Positions 8,110-16,168 of a stretch of 64,000 nucleotides of DNA are shown here, piece by piece. The number at the start of each line of letters is the position of its first letter. Position 1 is the stretch's first letter. A program made the position numbers and the translations under genes. This DNA is from Symbiobacterium terraclitae (GTDB lineage Bacteria > Bacillota > Sulfobacillia > Symbiobacteriales > Symbiobacteriaceae). Below the pieces are notes generated by a model. The model was not told the DNA's origin and made no database searches. It saw only the letters and a program-made list of their open reading frames with translations. The stretch is from positions 48,600-112,599 of the forward strand of contig NZ_JAGGLG010000011.1 of the NCBI RefSeq assembly GCF_017874315.1. Direction: 5' to 3'.

Positions 8110-9903
8110 ATGCGACTCCGCCGAAATGAGGTTCCCTTGGAGCAGACCTGGAACCTGTGCGACCTGTTCGCCACGCCTGCGGCCTGGGAGGCCGAGGCCA
8201 AGTCCCTGGAGGCGGACCTGCAGAGCGTCACCCAGTACAAGGGCCGCCTGGCGGAGGGGGCAGCCACCCTTGCCGCCGCCCTGCGGACCTACGAGGCCCT
8301 GCTGGAGCGGGGCGTCCGCTGGGGCACCTACGCCGAACTGGTGCTGGCCGGGGACGGCTCGGATCCCGAGAACCAGGGGATGGCCGCCAGGAGCGCTGCG
8401 CTGATCGCACAGTTCGAGGCGGCGACGGCCTTCCTGAAGTCCGAGATCCTGGCGCTGCCGGCGGGGCAGGTGGAGGCCTGGATGGCCGCCGAGCCCGAGC
8501 TGGCGGTCTACCGCCCCTACCTCGAGCAGATCCTGATCGAGCGGCCGCACATGCTGCACCCCGAGACCGAGGAGGCCCTGGCGGCGCTGGGCGAGGTCAC
8601 CGGGGCGCCGTTCGTCACCTACGAGCGGGCCCGGTCTTCCGACATGACGTTCGAGCCCATCACGACGCCCGACGGCCGCACGCAGCCGGTCTCGTTCGCC
8701 CTGTACGAGGACGAGCTGGAGATCTCGGCAGACACCGCCGTGCGGCGGGCGTCCTTCGACTCCTTCGCCCGGGGCCTCGCGGCGTACCAGAACACGCTGG
8801 CCGCCACGTTCGCCACCGAGGTGAAGAAGAACGTCGTCCTGGCCCGCCTGCGCCGGTACGAGTCGGCCACGCACATGCTGCTGGCCCCGCACCGCATCGA
8901 CCACGCGGTCTACTATAACCTCCTCGATGTGATCCAGTCGGAGCTCGCACCCCACATGCGCCGCTACGCCCGGCTGCGCAAGCGGGTGCTGGGCCTGGAC
9001 GAGATGCGCTACTGCGACATCGAGGCGCCGCTGGACCCCGAGTACAACCCGACGGTCACCCGGGAGGAGGCGGGCAGGCTCGTGCTGGACGCCCTGGCCG
9101 TGCTGGGGCCGGAGTACCGGGCGATCATCGAGCGGGCGCTGTCTGAGCGCTGGGTCGACTGGGCCGACAACGTCGGCAAGCAGGCCGGCGCCTTCTGCGC
9201 CTCGCCCTACGGCGCCCACTCCTACATCCTGCTCACCTTCACCGGCCAGATGCGCTCGGCCTTCACCCTGGCCCACGAGCTGGGCCACGCCGGCCACTTC
9301 GAGCTGGCCAACCGCAACCAGCGGCTCCTCAACGTCGAGCCCGCCCTCTTCTTCGTCGAGGCGCCCTCCACCATGAACGAGCTGCTGCTGGCCGACCATA
9401 TCCTCAAGGGCACCGACGACCGGCGGATGCGCCGCTGGGTCATCATGCAGCTGCTGATGACCTACCACCACAACTTCGTGCGCCACCTGCTGGAGGCCGA
9501 GCTGCAGCGCCGGATCTACGAGCAGGCCGAGAAGGGCGTGCCGGTGACCGCCAAGCTGCTCTCGGAGACCAAGGGCGCGATTCTGGAGCGGTTCTGGGGC
9601 GGCGAGGTCGTCATCGACGAGGGGGCCCGCCTCACCTGGATGCGCCAGCCCCACTACTACATGGGCCTCTACCCGTACACCTACTCCGCCGGCCTCACCT
9701 GCGGCACCGCGGTGGCGCAGCGCATCAAGGAGGAGGGGAAGCCGGCGGCCGAGCAGTGGCTGGAGGTCCTGAAGGCCGGCGGCAGCCTTCCGCCGATGGA
9801 GCTGATGGCCATGGCGGGCGTAGACATGACCAAGCCCGACCCCATTCGCAAGGCCGTCGCCTACGTCGGCTCGCTCATCGACGAGCTGGAGGCGTCGTTC
9901 TAA
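8110..9903 (+). CDS. M3-family zinc oligoendopeptidase (PepF type)
   Basis: Cytoplasmic metallopeptidase that trims short peptides. The M3 zinc-binding motif is AHELGHAGHF (HExxH), and the C-terminal YYMGLYPYTYSAGL segment matches the conserved substrate-binding region of oligoendopeptidase F. The 597-residue length fits PepF. I chose ATG 8110 because GGAG lies about 8 nt upstream and homologues start with a similar R-x-E-V-P-x-E-x-T-W-x-L segment; the open frame extends further upstream only through the repeat array. No signal peptide is visible. The gene stands alone between the array and the scfA/scfB pair. Confidence 0.92.
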   Translation: MRLRRNEVPLEQTWNLCDLFATPAAWEAEAKSLEADLQSVTQYKGRLAEGAATLAAALRTYEALLERGVRWGTYAELVLAGDGSDPENQGMAARSAALIAQFEAATAFLKSEILALPAGQVEAWMAAEPELAVYRPYLEQILIERPHMLHPETEEALAALGEVTGAPFVTYERARSSDMTFEPITTPDGRTQPVSFALYEDELEISADTAVRRASFDSFARGLAAYQNTLAATFATEVKKNVVLARLRRYESATHMLLAPHRIDHAVYYNLLDVIQSELAPHMRRYARLRKRVLGLDEMRYCDIEAPLDPEYNPTVTREEAGRLVLDALAVLGPEYRAIIERALSERWVDWADNVGKQAGAFCASPYGAHSYILLTFTGQMRSAFTLAHELGHAGHFELANRNQRLLNVEPALFFVEAPSTMNELLLADHILKGTDDRRMRRWVIMQLLMTYHHNFVRHLLEAELQRRIYEQAEKGVPVTAKLLSETKGAILERFWGGEVVIDEGARLTWMRQPHYYMGLYPYTYSAGLTCGTAVAQRIKEEGKPAAEQWLEVLKAGGSLPPMELMAMAGVDMTKPDPIRKAVAYVGSLIDELEASF

Positions 9904-10131
9904 GCCGCTCGCCGGGCGGGACGATCTGGTGCGCCGGGCAGCCGGCGAGGCGCGGCCTGGATCGGTCCAGGCTTGGCTGCGCGCGCCGACAACTGCTCCG
10001 CCGGTGCAGGGAAATCCGCACTGCAAGCAATGACACCTTTGGACTACACAAGAATAGCACTTCAGTACTAAATGGCTTCGTGAGTGGAAGGGTTATACTA
10101 TAGTGTATTCCAGGCGATTGGAGGGTTTCCG

Positions 10132-10329
10132 TTGACCAAGCACATCCGCACCCTGACGGCGCCGCGCCTGCAGGCCACGGTGCAGCATGTCGGCTGTACG
10201 GACTGCGCCGTCTCCTGCCAGTCTGCCTGCAAGACCTCGTGCACGGTGGGCAACATCGTCTGCTCGGTCAGCAGCCTCACGAGCCCTGCGGCTGAGCAGG
10301 TCCGGGTCCATGACGTGACGAGGCGGTAG
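10132..10329 (+). CDS. scfA: Six-cysteine peptide SCIFF (ranthipeptide precursor)
   Basis: This 65-residue peptide has the SCIFF hallmark: six cysteines in a short C-terminal block with spacing C-x2-C-x3-C-x3-C-x3-C-x6-C (GCTDCAVSCQSACKTSC, then a sixth Cys in GNIVC). SCIFF peptides are modified by a dedicated radical-SAM enzyme that installs Cys-to-alpha/gamma-carbon thioether bonds. The TTG start is supported by GGAGGG (10120-10125) 6 nt upstream. A short tail after the last Cys (SVSSLTSPAAEQ and beyond) extends past the usual compact core. The maturase gene begins 72 bp downstream, beyond a terminator hairpin. Confidence 0.93.
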   Translation: MTKHIRTLTAPRLQATVQHVGCTDCAVSCQSACKTSCTVGNIVCSVSSLTSPAAEQVRVHDVTRR

Positions 10330-10356
10330 CGCGGGCGACCATTCGGCAGCGCGAGG

Positions 10357-10386
10357 GGGCCGGGCAAAGCGCCCGGCCCTTCTTCT
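10357..10386 (+). terminator. Hairpin between scfA and scfB
   Basis: A perfect 9-bp stem GGGCCGGGC/GCCCGGCCC (10357-10365 with 10371-10379) precedes TTCTTCT. It probably terminates part of the transcription and lowers expression of the maturase relative to its peptide. Confidence 0.7.
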
Positions 10387-10401
10387 GGGAGGGAGTCGGT
10401 T

Positions 10402-11811
10402 TTGCGGCACGGCGAGATCCACAGGTTTGAAATGCAGGGCACCCGGCTGGTGCTCGATATCCATAGCGGCAGCCTGCACCAGGTGGACGACCTGGTGTGG
10501 GACCTCCTGGGCTTCGGTGAGGAGGGGCCTGGCCAGGCCGGGCTGGCTGATCTGCGGGCGCGCTACGGCGCGGACGCCGTGGCCGAGGCCATGGTGGAGA
10601 TCGAGGAGCTGAAGGCGCAGGGACTGCTGTTCGCGCCCCCGCCCGACTGGGAGCCGGTGATGCCGAAGCCCGGCGATCCGCTGCGGGCGATCTGCCTCAA
10701 CATCGCCCACGCCTGTAACCTGAAGTGCACCTACTGCTTTGCCGACGACGGCACCTACGGCGGACGGGCCAAGCTGATGCCGGCCGCGGTTGCACGGCAG
10801 GCTGTCGACCTGCTGATCCGGCTCAGCGGTCCCCGCCCGGCCTGCGAGATCGACTTCTTCGGCGGCGAGCCGCTGATGAACTGGTCCGTGGTGAAGGAGA
10901 CCATCGCCTACGCCCGGGAGGCGGGGCGCCGCGCCGGGAAGACCTTCACCTTCACCCTCACCACCAACGCCACGCTGCTCACCCCCGAGATCCTGGACGA
11001 GCTGGACCGGGAGGGGGTAAGCCTCATCCTGAGCCTGGACGGCCGGCCTGAGGTGCACGACGCCAAGCGCTGCGGCTCCAGCGCAAGGGTGGAGGAGGCG
11101 GTCCGCATGGTGCTGGACCGGCGGGCACCCGGCGGCACGCCGGCCTGGGAGCACGGCGCGGCCCAGGGCGCCAGCGGGCGGGGCGCCTACGCCGTCCTGC
11201 GGGGCACCTACACGGCGGACAACCTGGACTTCGCCGAGGACGCCCTCTACATGGTGGACGCGATGCACTCGCCCCACTTCTCGCTGGAGCCGGTGATCGC
11301 GAAGCCCGACGAGCCCTACGCGCTCCGGGAGGAGCACCTGCCCCGGCTCCTGGCCGAGTACGAGCGGCTGGCGGTGGAGGTGGACCGGCGGCGGCGCGAG
11401 GGACGGCCTATCACGTTCCACCACTTCGCCGTGGAGGCGGAGACCGGTCCCTGCCTGCCCCGCCGGGTGCAGGGCTGCGGCGCCGGGGTGCAGTACCTGG
11501 CGGTCACGCCCGAGGGCGATCTCTACCCGTGCCATCAGTTCGTCGGGCGGGAGCAGTACCGGCTGGGCAATGTGGCCGAGGGCGTGGTGGAGAAGGAGCT
11601 GCAGGCGCGGCTCGCCGGCTGCCACATCTACTCGAAGTCGTCCTGCCCCACCTGCTGGGCCCGGTACTACTGCAGCGGCGGCTGCCACGCCAACGCAGAC
11701 CTGCTGAACGGCGACATTTTCCAGCCGGAGTCCATCGGCTGCGCGCTGACGAAAAAGCGCGTGGAGTGCGGCCTGTGGCTGAAGGCCCAGGCATTGATGG
11801 ATGCCGAGTAG
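10402..11811 (+). CDS. scfB: SCIFF thioether maturase, radical SAM/SPASM
   Basis: Radical-SAM enzyme that cross-links the SCIFF peptide encoded just upstream. The N-terminal ~95 residues are a RiPP-recognition-like region. The radical-SAM cluster motif is C105-x3-C109-x2-C112 (CNLKCTYCF). The C-terminal SPASM/auxiliary-cluster region is rich in cysteine (GCGAGVQYL, YPCHQF, SSCPTCWARYYCSGGC, GCALTKK). The 469-residue length is typical. The start is TTG with GGGAG about 8 nt upstream. Pairing with scfA makes the assignment firm; the biological role of ranthipeptides is reported to be signalling-like in some clostridia. Confidence 0.94.
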   Translation: MRHGEIHRFEMQGTRLVLDIHSGSLHQVDDLVWDLLGFGEEGPGQAGLADLRARYGADAVAEAMVEIEELKAQGLLFAPPPDWEPVMPKPGDPLRAICLNIAHACNLKCTYCFADDGTYGGRAKLMPAAVARQAVDLLIRLSGPRPACEIDFFGGEPLMNWSVVKETIAYAREAGRRAGKTFTFTLTTNATLLTPEILDELDREGVSLILSLDGRPEVHDAKRCGSSARVEEAVRMVLDRRAPGGTPAWEHGAAQGASGRGAYAVLRGTYTADNLDFAEDALYMVDAMHSPHFSLEPVIAKPDEPYALREEHLPRLLAEYERLAVEVDRRRREGRPITFHHFAVEAETGPCLPRRVQGCGAGVQYLAVTPEGDLYPCHQFVGREQYRLGNVAEGVVEKELQARLAGCHIYSKSSCPTCWARYYCSGGCHANADLLNGDIFQPESIGCALTKKRVECGLWLKAQALMDAE

Positions 11812-11862
11812 CGCACATTGACACGGAACGGCCGCCCCGCACAGGAACACCCTGCCGGGGCG

Positions 11863-11958
11863 GCTCACCGCGCTCGTCGGGCAACGCCGCGCCCGCTCGC
11901 CGTACCCGTCGGGCAGGGCCGCGCCGGCTCGCCGCGCAGGTCGGGCACCGCCGCGCGG
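11863..11958 (+). repeat. Three 32-bp tandem units after scfB
   Basis: Three consecutive 32-bp copies start at 11863, 11895 and 11927. Each begins GCTC(A/G)CCG, contains GTCGGGCA in the middle and ends GCCGCGCC/G. They fill most of the gap between scfB and the hydrolase gene. Confidence 0.75.
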
Positions 11959-12009
11959 CGCCCGCAGTTGATCGCCGCAGGACGGGCAATCTATAGGCGG
12001 TGATGGCAG

Positions 12010-13044
12010 ATGGCACGGAGGGCGCCCTACCTGCTGCGCCCGTGGTTGTGTCTGATGTTGTCGGCCCTGATGGCGACGGGGCCTGCTGCGGCGGCAGCCG
12101 GCCTGACCCCGCCCGACGCAGTGGACGGTTCGGGGTCGACGTCCGCGCGGGAGGACCCGGTGCTCACGTCGGCGGCGAACGGCCTTCCGGTGGGCTCCGC
12201 AGCATTGGCCGGAGGAGACGGCGACGGACCGTCCTCCCGCCGTCAGTCTTCGGAGCGTTCGGCCGACGTGGTGCGGCGCATCGAGGAGATCACGCGCTGG
12301 GCCCCCGGGCTGATCAGCGTCTGGTACTACGACCTCACCACCCACGAGCGGTTCGGGGTGAAGGCCGACGAGGTGCACACGGCGGCCAGCACGGTGAAGG
12401 TGCTGATCGCCACCTACCTGTACCACCTCGCAGCCACGGGCCAGGTCTCGCTGGACGAGAAGGTCGCCATCCTCCCGGTGGACTGGAAGGACGGGTCGGG
12501 GGTTCTCAACGGGGTCCCGGAGGGGACCAGATTCACGCGGCGGGAGCTCTCCCGGCTGATGCTCGTCCACAGCGACAACACGGCGGCCAACGCCCTGATG
12601 CGCACGCTCGGCGTCCAGAAGATGGTGCAGTACTACCGCAGCCTGGGCATCCGCTACGGCGGCCCGCACGTGCACACGCCGCAGCAGCTCTGGCAGCACA
12701 ACCGCATCGCTCCCGAGGACCTCGGGATCGTCCTGCGGAACGTCTGGGAGGCCGCCCAGCGCTCGCCCGAGCCCTGGGCCGAGATGCTCTCCTTCATGCG
12801 GGAGTCCCGCTCCAAGGGCCGGATCCCCGGCGGCCTGCCGCCCGGTCTCCCGGTCGCGAACAAGACCGGGTCGAAGGGCACGTCGTTCCACGACGCGGCC
12901 ATCGTGCTGGACCGGCGCCCCTACGTGCTGGTGGTGATGACGGAGGGGATGACGGCCAAGGAGGCCAGCTACTACATCGCCAGCGTCTCCCGGGAGGTCT
13001 GGCGCTGGCACAGCCGGCGGGCAGCGGTGCCGCCCGCCCGATAA
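12010..13044 (+). CDS. Exported beta-lactamase-fold serine hydrolase
   Basis: A serine hydrolase of the class A beta-lactamase/PBP fold with an N-terminal signal peptide (basic MARRA, hydrophobic LLRPWLCLMLSALMA, cleavage near AAAA). Active-site motifs are S127-T-V-K130, S188-D-N190 and K285-T-G287. I do not see the class A ExxLN deacylation motif between SDN and KTG, so it may act on peptidoglycan or bind penicillin rather than hydrolyse beta-lactams efficiently. A Ser/Gly-rich linker (residues 35-85) precedes the catalytic domain. ATG 12010 has a weak GGCGG site. A perfect hairpin follows the stop codon. Confidence 0.85.
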   Translation: MARRAPYLLRPWLCLMLSALMATGPAAAAAGLTPPDAVDGSGSTSAREDPVLTSAANGLPVGSAALAGGDGDGPSSRRQSSERSADVVRRIEEITRWAPGLISVWYYDLTTHERFGVKADEVHTAASTVKVLIATYLYHLAATGQVSLDEKVAILPVDWKDGSGVLNGVPEGTRFTRRELSRLMLVHSDNTAANALMRTLGVQKMVQYYRSLGIRYGGPHVHTPQQLWQHNRIAPEDLGIVLRNVWEAAQRSPEPWAEMLSFMRESRSKGRIPGGLPPGLPVANKTGSKGTSFHDAAIVLDRRPYVLVVMTEGMTAKEASYYIASVSREVWRWHSRRAAVPPAR

Positions 13045-13047
13045 CGT

Positions 13048-13078
13048 CGGAAAGCCCGCCGTGGTGGCGGGCTTTCCG
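13048..13078 (+). terminator. Hairpin after the serine hydrolase
   Basis: A 13-bp perfect inverted repeat (13048-13060 with 13066-13078) begins 3 nt after the stop codon. There is no T-run, so it may be a termination or mRNA-stabilising structure. Confidence 0.6.
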
Positions 13079-13449
13079 GCTATCCGAGGGGCGGGTGAGG
13101 ACAGACTGCGTGCGGTTGCTGCGGCGATGGTATGCTAGGCCGGGTGCAGTGTGTGCGTCGACAGCGTATGCGTGTCGTGGCCTGAGCTGTGCTTGGTCGA
13201 TGCCGTGTTGACCTGGTTCGACATGCTGTGGCAGGTGCTCCGACGATGGGTGAACTGCTGCGGCGAAATGCGGACCTTGCTGCGGCCGGGTGCGATGTCT
13301 GCGTAGCGTGCGGCGGTGGTTGCCGGATGTGCTTCGACAAATCGCGCGGGTCGCTGCGACGGACGCTTCGAAGTGCGGCGGAGCAGGGGTGCAGGGATTC
13401 GTGCCGCTGATGTGCGTCGACAGTGTGTCTGATGCTGTGTCAGGTGGAG
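13079..13449. other. Gene-poor interval
   Basis: Mixed TG-rich sequence in which I find no credible gene. A motif GCGTCGACAG occurs at about 13156 and again at about 13413. Open frames here lack ribosome binding sites and resemble nothing. Confidence 0.5.
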
Positions 13450-13760
13450 TCGAGTGCTGCCTTGCCCTCACCGGGCAGGATGCGTGCGCGGACGCTGCGG
13501 CAGATGGAGCGGAAATCGTGGTGCGTGTCGTGTGCCGGCGTAGGCGCCGCCCAGGCTGACGGGAAAGAGGGTGGTAAAGCCGAGGTGGAGCACCGGACCG
13601 ACGAGGAACTCGCCCCAGGGAATGGGACTGGCGTACGGCCTGTGGCTCTTCGAGTGCTTCGGCTGACGCCAACATCATGTTATTACGAGAATCTTCCTTA
13701 CCCAATCCGTCCTACGGCTGATTGTGGGAGTAGTCTGTCGGACCTACCCCCGGGGGGTTC
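13450..13760 (-). pseudogene. Decayed DoxX duplicate
   Basis: This stretch is a degraded copy of the neighbouring DoxX gene and its upstream region. Matching blocks include CTCACCGGGCAGGATGCGTG (13468 vs about 14012), GGCGCCGCCCAGG (about 13544 vs 14089), GACGAGGAACTCGCCCCAGG (about 13599 vs 14237) and GGGAGTAGTCTG (13727 vs 14634). The spacing is shorter than in the intact gene, so internal segments have been deleted, and the frame is broken. It lies on the same strand as the intact gene. Confidence 0.7.
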
Positions 13761-13900
13761 CCTACCCACCCGGGGGAGTCGTGTGCCCGCCCGACCGTGT
13801 CATGGTTCCACCGGCATATGTGCACTAAGTCGGAGACCCGCCGCGCTGGCATCTGCCTCCCTAGGCGCCGATTGGCCCAAGGCGGTACGCTGTAAAGCAA

Positions 13901-13941
13901 GGAGCCCGCCCGGGTGGCTGTGCCACCGGGGCGGGCTCTCC
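13901..13941 (-). terminator. Terminator of the DoxX gene
   Basis: A long near-perfect hairpin (GGAGCCCGCC...GGCGGGCTCTCC with inner GGTGGC/GCCACC) lies about 40 bp past the DoxX stop. On the minus strand it is followed by CTTGCTTT. Confidence 0.7.
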
Positions 13942-13982
13942 GGTAATCCTGGGGCGGGTGGGGCCGTGCCCTGCGTGCTGCG

Positions 13983-14507
13983 TTACGCCTTGATCGCCGC
14001 TGCGTCGGCCTCACCGGGCAGGATGCGTGCGATGAAGCTGCGCCAGACCGGGCGGAAGTAGTAGTCGACGCCGAGGTAGCCGGCATAGGCGCCGCCCAGG
14101 GCCACGAGGACGAACTCCAGGATGAGCAGGTTCGGGTTGCTGCTGATGGTGCCGCTCAGGATGAAGGCGAAGTTCATGACCATGCCCATCGTCGCTGCGA
14201 AGATGGTGGCGAAGCCGAGGATCAGCGCCAGGCCGACGAGGAACTCGCCCCAGGGAACCAGGAAGTTGAACAGGCCGACGTTGGGGAGGGCGAACCCTTC
14301 GAGGAAGTTGGCCCACCAGGCCTGGACCACCGGCTTGGCGCCCTCGGACGCCGGGACCGCCTTGGCGATGGCGCCCTTGAGGAAGCCGGAGGCGTCGAAG
14401 CCGTCGATGATCTTGTGCCAACCTGCGGTCATCCACTGGTAACCCACGTACAGTCGGATCACGAGCCAGATCCAGCTGCTCTTCGGACCCTGGAAGAAGT
14501 TCGTCAT
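13983..14507 (-). CDS. DoxX-family membrane protein
   Basis: A 174-residue membrane protein with the DoxX pattern: four hydrophobic helices, an early WLVIRLYVGYQWMTAGWHK helix, PWGEFLVGLALILG and a C-terminal short tail. DoxX relatives take part in thiosulfate:quinone oxidoreduction or in redox and oxidative-stress membrane complexes, but the role here is unknown. I chose ATG 14507 because AGGAGGG lies 8 nt upstream; the longer frame to 14741 has no such site. A paralogue is at 36623-37219 and a dead copy lies immediately downstream. Confidence 0.85.
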   Translation of the reverse strand: MTNFFQGPKSSWIWLVIRLYVGYQWMTAGWHKIIDGFDASGFLKGAIAKAVPASEGAKPVVQAWWANFLEGFALPNVGLFNFLVPWGEFLVGLALILGFATIFAATMGMVMNFAFILSGTISSNPNLLILEFVLVALGGAYAGYLGVDYYFRPVWRSFIARILPGEADAAAIKA

Positions 14508-14581
14508 GATGCCATCCCTCCTGGATTTGCCTGCGTCAGCGGGACTGCTGCGGCGTCCCGGTTGCGGTCCTTGTTTCTGAT

Positions 14582-14609
14582 TTGATACTACACTGAGAAC
14601 GGTTATCAT
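14582..14609 (+). promoter_or_regulatory. Promoter candidate for dtd
   Basis: TTGATA (14582-14587), 16-bp spacer, TATCAT (14604-14609), in the divergent DoxX/dtd interval. Confidence 0.5.
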
Positions 14610-14769
14610 CACATCCGGCGCAGGGCCGATTGAGGGAGTAGTCTGAACGGTGCACTCCAAAGCTTGTCTGTGCACCCTGTGGAGATGGCTGGTGCGCGCT
14701 TCGGGAGGAGTGCGGTTCCAGCGGAGCGTATCTCCCCACATCAGTCAGATGCAGTAGGAGGCGTTGATC

Positions 14770-15219
14770 TTGCGTGCAGTGGTGCAGCGGGTGAGCCGCG
14801 CCAGCGTTACCGTGGACGGCGATGTGGTGGGCCGGATCGGCCGTGGATACGTGGTGCTGCTGGGCGTCTCGCGCGAGGACGACGACGAGGCGGCGGACTA
14901 CATGGCCGAGAAAATCGCCGGCCTCCGGGTGTTCGAGGACGAGGCCGGCAAGATGAACCGGTCTATTCAGGAGGTCGGAGGTGCTATCCTGGCGGTCAGC
15001 CAGTTCACACTGTACGGCGATGTCCGTCGGGGCCGGCGGCCGGGCTTCGACCGCGCAGGCCGGCCAGAGCAGGCCGAGCCGCTCTACCAGCGGTTTGTGG
15101 AGAAGCTGCGGTCGCTGGGGTTGCACGTGGAGACCGGCCGGTTCCAGACGCACATGGAGGTGGAGCTGGTCAACGACGGGCCGGTGACGATCCTCGTCGA
15201 TTCGGAGAGGACTTTCTGA
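14770..15219 (+). CDS. dtd: D-aminoacyl-tRNA deacylase
   Basis: Proofreading enzyme that removes D-amino acids (and glycine) mischarged onto tRNA. Family signatures are present: SQFTLYGD (residues 77-84) and [11 protein letters not shown] near the C-terminus, the two motifs that build the active site across the dimer. The 149-residue length matches the family. The start is TTG 14770 (M-RAVVQRV), with AGGAGG (14757-14762) 7 nt upstream; a TTG at 14764 is almost on top of the Shine-Dalgarno site. It is 4 nt upstream of a GNAT gene and probably co-translated with it. Confidence 0.94.
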   Translation: MRAVVQRVSRASVTVDGDVVGRIGRGYVVLLGVSREDDDEAADYMAEKIAGLRVFEDEAGKMNRSIQEVGGAILAVSQFTLYGDVRRGRRPGFDRAGRPEQAEPLYQRFVEKLRSLGLHVETGRFQTHMEVELVNDGPVTILVDSERTF

Positions 15220-15223
15220 GGCC

Positions 15224-15685
15224 ATGAACCTGACCATCCGACCCATGCAGCAGGCCGATGCGGAGCGCATCGCCCGGTGGCACTACGAGGGGCCTTACGC
15301 CTTCTACGACATGGCGAACGACCCCGATGACCTGGCCGAGCTGATGGACCCGCAGAGGCGGGAGAACGTCTACTTCGCCGCAGTGGACGCGGACGGTTCG
15401 CTGATCGGCTTCTTCTGCTTCAGCCAGGACGGCTCCACCGTTGAACTGGGCCTCGGGCTGAGGCCGGACCTGACCGGGAAGGGGTTGGGGCTCAGCTTCC
15501 TGGAGGCTGGCCTTCAGTTCGCCAGGGAACGCTTCTCCGTGAGGGCATTCCGCCTGTCTGTGGCTGCCTTCAACCAAAGGGCCATCAAGGTGTATGCCAG
15601 GGCCGGCTTCAAGCCGGGCCGGACGTACAAGAACCACACCAACGGCGGGGTCTACGACTTCCTGGAGATGACCAGGGAGGCGTGA
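15224..15685 (+). CDS. GNAT-family N-acetyltransferase
   Basis: A 153-residue GCN5-related acetyltransferase. The acetyl-CoA-binding strand-loop-helix is visible as VELGLGLRPDLTGKGLGLSF (R/Q-x-x-G-x-G/A variant), and the C-terminal YARAGFKPG element is typical. The substrate is unknown; GFFCFSQDG in mid-protein resembles protein- or small-molecule-acetylating YjgM-like members. It starts 4 nt after dtd, implying co-translation. Confidence 0.85.
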   Translation: MNLTIRPMQQADAERIARWHYEGPYAFYDMANDPDDLAELMDPQRRENVYFAAVDADGSLIGFFCFSQDGSTVELGLGLRPDLTGKGLGLSFLEAGLQFARERFSVRAFRLSVAAFNQRAIKVYARAGFKPGRTYKNHTNGGVYDFLEMTREA

Positions 15686-15782
15686 GGCCGCTCGCCACCA
15701 GATAATACCTTTCCCTTCACTGGTCTGTCCCGTTCGCCTCCGGTATCATCGAGAAAAGGGTACAGCGGAAGGGGGATTCGGT

Positions 15783-16067
15783 ATGGCATCCTGGACCGAC
15801 GATCTCAAGTTCCGTGTTCAGGCCCTGGCCGAGTTGACAGACGACCTCCACAACCGACTGACCCGAGTGGAGGCGGGCCTGGAACGGCAGCGGGCAGAGA
15901 GCGCCCGCCTGGCAGCCGAGCAGAAGGAGGTGGCGGCGGGCATACGCTTTGTCGAGGGGCGCCTCGACGGCAAGAAGGAGACCGCCGCACTCCTGATCAG
16001 CGCCTTCCTTTCGGCCATGGGCGTGCTCGTCTCGATCCTGCTCTCCATCTTCACCCGGCAGGGCTAG
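15783..16067 (+). CDS. Small coiled-coil protein with C-terminal membrane anchor
   Basis: A 94-residue protein of unknown function. Residues about 10-60 are heptad-like and charged (LTDDLHNRLTRVEAGLERQR and beyond), predicting a coiled coil. Residues about 68-90 (ALLISAFLSAMGVLVSILLS) form one transmembrane helix with a short cytoplasmic or external tail. The layout resembles phage holin-like or XhlA-type proteins, but I see no phage genes nearby. GGGGG lies 8-9 nt before the ATG. Confidence 0.7.
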   Translation: MASWTDDLKFRVQALAELTDDLHNRLTRVEAGLERQRAESARLAAEQKEVAAGIRFVEGRLDGKKETAALLISAFLSAMGVLVSILLSIFTRQG

Positions 16068-16076
16068 GCCGCCCGC

Positions 16077-16104
16077 TTGCTTCGGGAGCCAAACTGCCTA
16101 TACT
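16077..16104 (+). promoter_or_regulatory. Promoter of the metallo-hydrolase gene
   Basis: TTGCTT (16077-16082), 16-bp spacer, TATACT (16099-16104). The predicted transcript begins about 15 nt before the hairpin at 16127. Confidence 0.55.
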
Positions 16105-16126
16105 GGAAGAAGAGACGGCAACATCT

Positions 16127-16153
16127 GCCGGGACCTCGTCGTCCCGGCCTCTT
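16127..16153 (+). terminator. Hairpin in the leader of the metallo-hydrolase gene
   Basis: A perfect 8-bp stem GCCGGGAC/GTCCCGGC (16127-16134 with 16141-16148) followed by CTCTTT lies between the promoter and the ribosome binding site. It looks like an intrinsic terminator or attenuator. Confidence 0.55.
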
Positions 16154-16168
16154 TATGGAGGAGACGCC

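Noticed and set aside
10084..10131. Longer start for the SCIFF peptide
   Set aside because: The upstream ATG lacks a ribosome binding site; TTG 10132 has GGAGGG at 6 nt and gives the normal leader length.
13189..13410. Cys-rich 73-residue ORF (CVACGGGCRMCFDK)
   Set aside because: No ribosome binding site and no similarity; lies in gene-poor, partly decayed DNA.
14764..14769. TTG start for dtd at 14764
   Set aside because: Only about 1 nt from AGGAGG; TTG 14770 has proper spacing and the conserved N-terminus.
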